The notes under the pieces were generated by a model, which was not told where the DNA came from, made no database searches, and saw nothing but the letters and a program-made list of their open reading frames with translations. Position numbers and translations under genes: made by a program. Positions 58,914 through 64,000 of a stretch of DNA of 64,000 nucleotides are shown here, one piece after another (position 1 is the first letter of the stretch; each line of letters opens with the position of its first letter). Source of the stretch: Pseudorasbora parva (taxonomy: Eukaryota; Chordata; Actinopteri; Cypriniformes; Gobionidae); contig NC_090178.1 of the NCBI RefSeq assembly GCF_024679245.1, positions 49,138,925-49,202,924 on the forward strand, written 5' to 3'.

Positions 58914-58986
58914 GTCCCTCTCCCCAGGTCCCGCCCTCCAGGCCCTCCTCGCGTCCCCCCCAGAGGCCGGGGTGGGATGGGCCTAG
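58135..58986 (+). CDS. gag: Gag protein with SCAN-like capsid region
   Basis: 283 residues starting in a strong Kozak context (GCCGCCATGC), 43 bp after the LTR end. Gag packages element RNA into particles. Residues 1-70 are Gln/Arg-rich helix (DQERRFAAIVQGQQEDRER). Residues about 75-235 contain the capsid/SCAN-like fold features DDPEAFIDLFQKAA, LIPLLSGEAQAA and LEQFIARLPRKTAEWV. Vertebrate SCAN domains are known to derive from Gmr1-type gag. The frame then runs into a CT microsatellite (58877-58908), read as Leu-Ser repeats, and stops at 58984-58986 before reaching the CCHC zinc knuckle. The knuckle lies in the pol frame one base back, so either frameshifting occurs or microsatellite slippage has split an originally continuous gag-pol. 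Confidence 0.9.
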
Positions 58987-61900
58987 GACCGTCCGGGAGT
59001 TCGCGGGCTCCGCCCAGGGGGGCGGGGCCGCTGGGGGCTGGTAGTGACAATGGCTCTGGTTCCCCCCCCTCCCCGCGCTCATTCTCCAACCCACTCCCCG
59101 CCGCAGGGGCGGCGGGTAGGCCTGGGCTGGCCTGCTGGCGGTGCGGTGATCCGGATCATTTTGTGGACCGATGTCCGATGATGGACATCGGAACAATGAT
59201 CCGGATCCCGAACGTCCAGCGGACCACCCCCGATCAAGCAGGAGAGTACCAAATTCCTGTAAGTATCAAGGGGGGTACATATCAGGCCTTGGTGGATTCA
59301 GGATGTAACCAAACCTCGATCCATCAAAGCCTGATGCAGCCTGGGGCATTGGATACAAGCCGCATGGTTAAGGTGCGGTGTGTGCACGGGGATGTGGTGG
59401 AATATCCGGTTGTCCCAGTCACGATACAGTTTCGGGGGAAAAAGCATAGTATAGAGGTCGCGGTTAGTCCACACCTCCGGCATCCGCTAATTCTGGGGAC
59501 GAATTGGCCCGCCTTTCCGGCTTTATTGGGGTCGTTATGCGCGGATGCCGCTTGGGAGAAAAAGGCGAGGAGGGGGGCGGCGCGAGTGCGGCTTGGGGAG
59601 ACTGAGATGGGACCCTTGGGGACAGCTTCAGAGGAACCGAGCGGGATCGAGAGACTGATTCTCTCGGACCGCGATGACTTTCCTCTGGAGCAGTCACAAG
59701 ATGAGACCCTCAAAAATGCCTTCCAGCAGGTCCGATCGATTGACGGTCAGTCTCTCCAACCTGCCTTGCCTGTCTCGTATCCATATTTTGCCATAATAAA
59801 GGATCGGTTGTATCGAGTGACCCAAGACACTCAGACAAAGGTAGATACAACCCAGTTGTTAGTACCAAAGAGCCGCCGGGAAATGCTTTTCCAGGCGGCT
59901 CACTCTAATCCAATGGCGGGCCACCTGGGACAGGCGGCCACGCTGAATCGCCTCATGACCCGATTTTTTTGGCCAGGCATTCATGACAATGTGCGCAGGT
60001 GGTGCGCGTCTTGTCCTGAATTTCAGTTGGTGAATCCACTGGCCGCCCCAAAAGCGCCATTGCGCCCCCTTCCATTAATGCAGGTCCCCTTCGAGAGAAT
60101 TGCGATGGACCTCATCGGGCCATTAGAGCGATCCGCATGCGGGCATCGTTTTGCGTTAGTTATCGTGGACTACGCAACACGATATCCGGAAGCAGTGGCT
60201 CTCCGCAACATCTCCGCGAAGAGTGTTGCGGACGCACTGTTTCGTTTAATCTCCCGAGTGGGGATTCCGAAGGAAATCCTCACTGATCAAGGCACGGCGT
60301 TTATGTCACGCACGTTAAGCGAACTCTACGGATTATTGGGCATTAAATCTATTCGAACAAGCGTTTATCACCCACAAACAGACAAACAGGTCGAACGATT
60401 TAATCGCACTCTTAAATACATGATCCGTAAATTCGTACAGGAAGACGCCAAAAATTGGGATCGGTGGTTAGAACCCCTCTTATTTGCCGTGCGGGAGGTT
60501 CCGCAAGCCTCCACGGGGTTTTCCCCCTTCGAGCTTCTCTACGGACGGCAGCCCCGGGGGGTGCTGGACGTCCTACGAGAAACTTGGGAGGAGGGACCTT
60601 CTTTGGCCAAGAACGAAATTCAGTACGTGCTGGACTTACGAACAAAACTCCACACCTTGGGGCGGCTATCGAGGGAGAATTTGTTGCAAGCCCAGGACCG
60701 CCAAAGCCGGTCATATAACAGGGGTACGAAGCTACGCAAATTCACACCGGGAGAGAAAGTGCTCGTTCTACTCCCTACGTCGAGCTCGAAATTAATGTCA
60801 AAGTGGCAGGGGCCGTTTGAGGTCGCACGACAGGTAGGAGAGCTCGATTATGAAGTGATACGATCCGATAGGAACGGGGCACGTCAAATATACCACCTCA
60901 ACCTGCTCAAGAAATGGAATGAGGTGGAATCAGTGTTGTTGGCAACGGTGATCGGGGGAGAGGATGATCTCGGGCCAGAGGCGAGCATTAAAGCACAATC
61001 GGTCGCGCTGGCCCTTGGTGGAGATCACCTCTCACCGTTCCAACTCAATGATTTATCAAAATTGCAGGCGGAGTTCGCTGACGTGTTCTCGCCCCTACCG
61101 GGACGTACCGACTTGATTCAGCACCATATCGAGACCGAGCCGGGCGTGGTAGTTTGCAGCCGGCCGTATCGTTTGCCTGAACACAAGAAAAAGGTAGTTC
61201 AGGAAGAATTAGGGGCAATGCTCGTCATGGGAGTAATCGAGGAGTCCAACAGTGACTGGACGAGCCCGATAGTTTTGGTCCCCAAAACCGACGCCTCGGT
61301 CAGGTTCTGTGTGGACTACCGCAAGGTGAACGCTGTGTCGAAATTCGACGCGTATCCAATGCCGCGGGTTGACGAGTTGCTTGATCGGTTGGCCACGGCT
61401 CGATTTTATTCGACACTGGACTTAACAAAGGGCTATTGGCAGATCCCCTTGTCTCCATTGTCCAAAGAAAAGACAGCTTTCACCACGCCGCTTGGATTAC
61501 ACCAATTTGTCACGCTTCCTTTCGGCTTGTTCGGGGCGCCCGCGACCTTCCAGCGACTCATGGATAGGATTTTGCGTCCCCATGCCGCATATGCTGCTGC
61601 GTTTTTGGATGACATAGTGATTTGTAGTCACGATTGGCAGCGGCATATGCAGCATGTGAGGGCGGTCCTGAGGTCGCTGAGGGGAGCGGGGCTCACGGCC
61701 AACCCAAAGAAGTGTGCGATTGGGCGGGTGGAAGTAAGGTATCTGGGCTTCCACTTGGGTCATGGACAGGTGCGTCCCCAAATTGATAAGACTGCCGCAA
61801 TTGCAACCTGTCCGAGGCCCAAGACCAAAAAGGAGGTAAGACAGTTCTTGGGGCTGGCGGGATATTACAGACGGTTTATACCAAATTATTCGGACCTCAC

Positions 61901-62534
61901 CAGCCCTTTGACTGATCTTACTAGAAAGGGGCTACCAGATACGGTCCAGTGGACGGAGCCGTGTCAACAGGCTTTTACCCGAGTTAAGGCTGCTCTATGT
62001 GGCGGGCCGCTTTTACACTCCCCTGACTTTTCTCTCCCTTTCTTGTTGCAGACTGACGCGTCGGAAAGGGGGCTGGGCGCAGTCCTGGCCCAGGAGGTGG
62101 AGGGGGGAGAGCGGCCGGTGCTGTACATTAGCCGTAAGCTCTCCAAGAGGGAAGCTAAGTACAGCACCATAGAGAAGGAGTGTCTGGCCATCAGGTGGGC
62201 CGTTCTCACCCTCCGCTACTACCTCCTGGGGCGGGAGTTCACCCTCTGTTCGGACCACGCTCCTCTCCAATGGCTCCACCGCATGAAGGATACCAACGCG
62301 CGGATCACCCGTTGGTATCTAGCTCTTCAGCCGTTTAAATTCAAGGTGGTCCACAGGCCGGGTGCTCAGATGGCTGTGGCCGATTTCCTCTCCAGAAATG
62401 GGGGGGGGGGGGGGGGGGGGGGGCTGCAGGCCGGACGGCTCCCCGGCCTGAGTCGGGCAGTGGGGGTATGTGGCAAGGGGGGCGTGGTTCAGCGAGGTCT
62501 GCAGCGGGAGAGAGAGCCGCGGGACGAGCGGTAA
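58858..62534 (+). CDS. pol: Pol polyprotein: zinc knuckle, protease, integrase, RT, RNase H
   Basis: The frame is open from before 58764 to 62534 but is real pol only from about the CT repeat onward; the ATG at 58764 lies in gag's shadow. In order: CCHC knuckle CWRCGDPDHFVDRC (59133-59174); aspartic protease VDSGCNQTS (59292-59318); integrase zinc finger H-X6-H and CASC (about 59901-60016); integrase core with Asp at 60108, Asp at 60285 and Glu at 60393 (35 residues between the last two); RT with PFGLFGAPATFQRLMD and FLDD at 61602-61613; RNase H with QTDASERG (62049-62072), IEKECLAI and SDHAPLQWL; ending VADFLSRN. Integrase before RT is Gmr1-specific among Gypsy elements. No internal stop. 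Departures from consensus include DKQVERFN and GLFGAP. Beyond SRN the frame passes a 23-G run into LTR sequence, so the true C-terminus is near 62400. Confidence 0.93.
62401..62423 (+). repeat. (G)23 homopolymer at the end of pol
   Basis: Uninterrupted G run directly after the RNase H terminal motif. Its length determines the residual frame and is a likely sequencing or assembly trouble spot. Confidence 0.85.
62455..62468 (+). promoter_or_regulatory. Polypurine tract
   Basis: GGGCAGTGGGGGTA directly precedes the 3' LTR and would prime plus-strand synthesis. An equivalent GGGGCGATGGGGGTA precedes the LTR at 18669. Confidence 0.7.
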
Positions 62535-62840
62535 GTGAGTGGGTTGGACGCAGATTAATAAAACCTGTCTCTTGTTCCAGTAATGAGCGCGGAGAGGGGA
62601 TAAAACGCCAGCGGAACCAGAGAACAGGGAGAGAGAGAGTCGGACTGTTGATGCGACACACAAGAGACTGAGTTTGACCCGGAAGCCGGAAGTGCTGTGA
62701 ACCGGAAGTGATTATTGTTCATGAGTTTGACTGAAGGCACACGCCTGAGTGTGTTATTTACTGTGCTATAATAAAGAGAGCATCAACAGTCCAGCCGACC
62801 CCCGTGTCCTCTTCCTTCCTTCTATACGAACTTTGCTACA
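62469..62840 (+). repeat. 3' LTR
   Basis: 372 bp, same length as the 5' LTR; differs by ACTGTGC for ACTTTGC and CTTCCTTCC for CTTTCTTCC. Followed by GAAAT, the target duplication. Confidence 0.95.
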
Positions 62841-62845
62841 GAAAT

Positions 62846-63006
62846 GTAAACTCATCAGGTATAAAATATGGTCAGTATGAGAAAAACACTGTTAATGAGA
62901 GGACGAGCACTAGACTGCTGCAGGATAGTGGGGAGATATATTTATTTATTATTCAGAATGCACAAAAAATATATAGAAACATTTCAGGAACGTGCAAGGT
63001 AGTAAG
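62846..63006. other. Short spacer between retrotransposon and Kolobok copy 3
   Basis: No feature recognised; it continues the AT-rich sequence interrupted at 57715. Confidence 0.4.
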
Positions 63007-63010
63007 TTAA

Positions 63011-64000
63011 AGGGGCGGTGAAATGCTGTTTCCTGCATACTGAGCTTTTTACACTGCTAAAGACTTGGATTCCCATCCTAAACATAGTCAAAGTTTCAAA
63101 AACTAATGTTGCACGTTTGATGGAGTATTTCTGTGTCAAAAATACTCCTTCCAGTTTCTCACAAGTTTCGGAGAGTTTTTTTCGAGTATGGGTCGGCTTG
63201 ACGTTAATAGATCGGAAGGTCCTTGTATGGGCCGTACAGGCTCTTCTCCCGGTAGGGTGCGCCCGCGCGTCACTAGCGCGAGAGAGGAAATGCACGGCCG
63301 TAAACAGTAAACTGCTCTCAGCTGCAGATCCAGTCGTCCGTGAACACTTCTGTCGGTTATAGTCCGCGCCGCGCTCCACTTCATTCCTCCACTTTGACAT
63401 TAAGCGACTTCAACGCTTCAGCACAGCATTCCGGGAAGGCAGCGCTGCATTTGAACCGATTTGAACGCAGAAATGCTTCAGTCGCATCGCAAAGTGGATC
63501 TCCACACTCCAAGAAGTGTGTTTTTGACGGAGCCGTCCCAGCGATAAAGGTTCGGTCCTGCTTTGGAAGCAGCCGGTGAGTTAAACTGCTTCAGATGTCT
63601 GTGCTGTCGGTTACCGTCGCATGAGTAAACATCAGTAAACGACACGATCGCGTGCTTCGTCAGTCAAATGCACTAACGGACTTCATTGCTGTTCTATGTA
63701 ACTTACAACGTACTCGACGTGCAAAACCGTTTTGCTTGCTACTAAGGTTTGGTCGCATACAATAGTCCATAAACCGAATCATGTCATGTTGACAGGCCTC
63801 TAAATACAGTACATACCACAGAGACGGACGTCCTGCTGTTGCTGTTTCTATTTCAGCCTCCGAATTAGATTCTGGATCATATCTATTAGCTGAGATAGCG
63901 ATGAGTTTCTCCACGCTTGAGGAAGTCACTGCTTTGCGCATATGTCATTCTTTAGCTCCGCCCACACGATACGCCTCCAGGCGCTCGTTTTTTTCCGGGA
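63011..64000 (+). mobile_element. Kolobok-like transposon, copy 3 (cut by window end)
   Basis: Starts AGGGGCGGTGAAATGCTG after TTAA (63007-63010). It is closely similar to copy 2 in the same orientation, for example AAAGACTTGGATTCCCATCC near the left end and TTTTGACGGAGC(C/G)GTCCCA in the interior. A degenerate THAP C-terminus (CVFDGAVPAIKV) is followed by GGTGAGT near 63575. The right end is outside the window. Confidence 0.8.

Larger units (their letters stand above)
57720..62840 (+). mobile_element. Complete Gmr1-type Ty3/Gypsy LTR retrotransposon
   Basis: 5121 bp bounded by 372-bp LTRs and the 5-bp duplication GAAAT (57715-57719, 62841-62845). Order is LTR, primer-binding site, gag, pol, polypurine tract, LTR. 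Within pol the integrase precedes reverse transcriptase and RNase H, the diagnostic order of Gmr1-like elements first described in cod. The two LTRs differ at two visible positions (near 58013 and 58064 of the left copy), so insertion was recent. There is no env gene. High GC content contrasts with the AT-rich surroundings. Confidence 0.95.

Noticed and set aside
60412..60795. Antisense and alternative-frame ORFs in the integrase region
   Set aside because: They overlap conserved integrase coding sequence and have no domain of their own.

Overview
This is vertebrate nuclear DNA, almost certainly from a ray-finned fish and most likely a cyprinid. It has long intergenic stretches, GT/GATA/GACA microsatellites, introns with GT-AG borders, Tc1, hAT, Kolobok-like and Gmr1-type Gypsy elements, L2-like LINE fragments, and a fish-style Pim-related kinase gene. 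Nothing in it is bacterial or plasmid-like. Species cannot be fixed from sequence alone.

Layout. 1-5 kb holds a broken Tc1-type transposase followed by three DNA transposons nested in each other. 5-14 kb is mostly non-coding with several non-autonomous elements, including a TTAA-flanked, THAP-coding Kolobok-like element at 9.6-11.1 kb. 14.3-21.5 kb is dominated by one 34-bp satellite present as two large arrays in opposite orientation around a 1.8-kb spacer; the second array is interrupted by a piece of LTR retrotransposon. 21.6-34 kb carries dispersed repeats, a Tc1 element with a long open transposase frame but a damaged N-terminus (24.3-25.4 kb), a second Kolobok copy and a mosaic of hAT elements.

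34.8-43.8 kb is the only convincing host gene: a five-exon plus-strand gene for a predicted 472-residue Pim-family Ser/Thr kinase. Its 202-residue N-terminal extension has a predicted myristoylation signal, a basic-aromatic patch and 18-residue tandem repeats. A 134-bp tandem repeat lies upstream. The introns hold a hAT, a perfect-looking hairpin, a 76-copy 15-bp minisatellite and a long inverted-repeat MITE.

44-57.7 kb is microsatellites, LINE and Tc1 remnants on the minus strand, hairpin MITEs and a decayed IS630/Tc1-superfamily element whose Gly/Arg-rich coding start has grown into a GGA microsatellite. 57.72-62.84 kb is a complete, young Gypsy retrotransposon of Gmr1 type (integrase before reverse transcriptase) with 372-bp LTRs differing at two positions and a 5-bp target duplication. 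The window ends inside a third Kolobok copy.

Apart from the kinase, coding sequences here belong to mobile elements. The most interesting points are the kinase architecture, the giant inverted satellite, the 15-bp intronic array next to the main kinase exon, and the Gmr1 element whose gag/pol frame switch overlaps a CT microsatellite.
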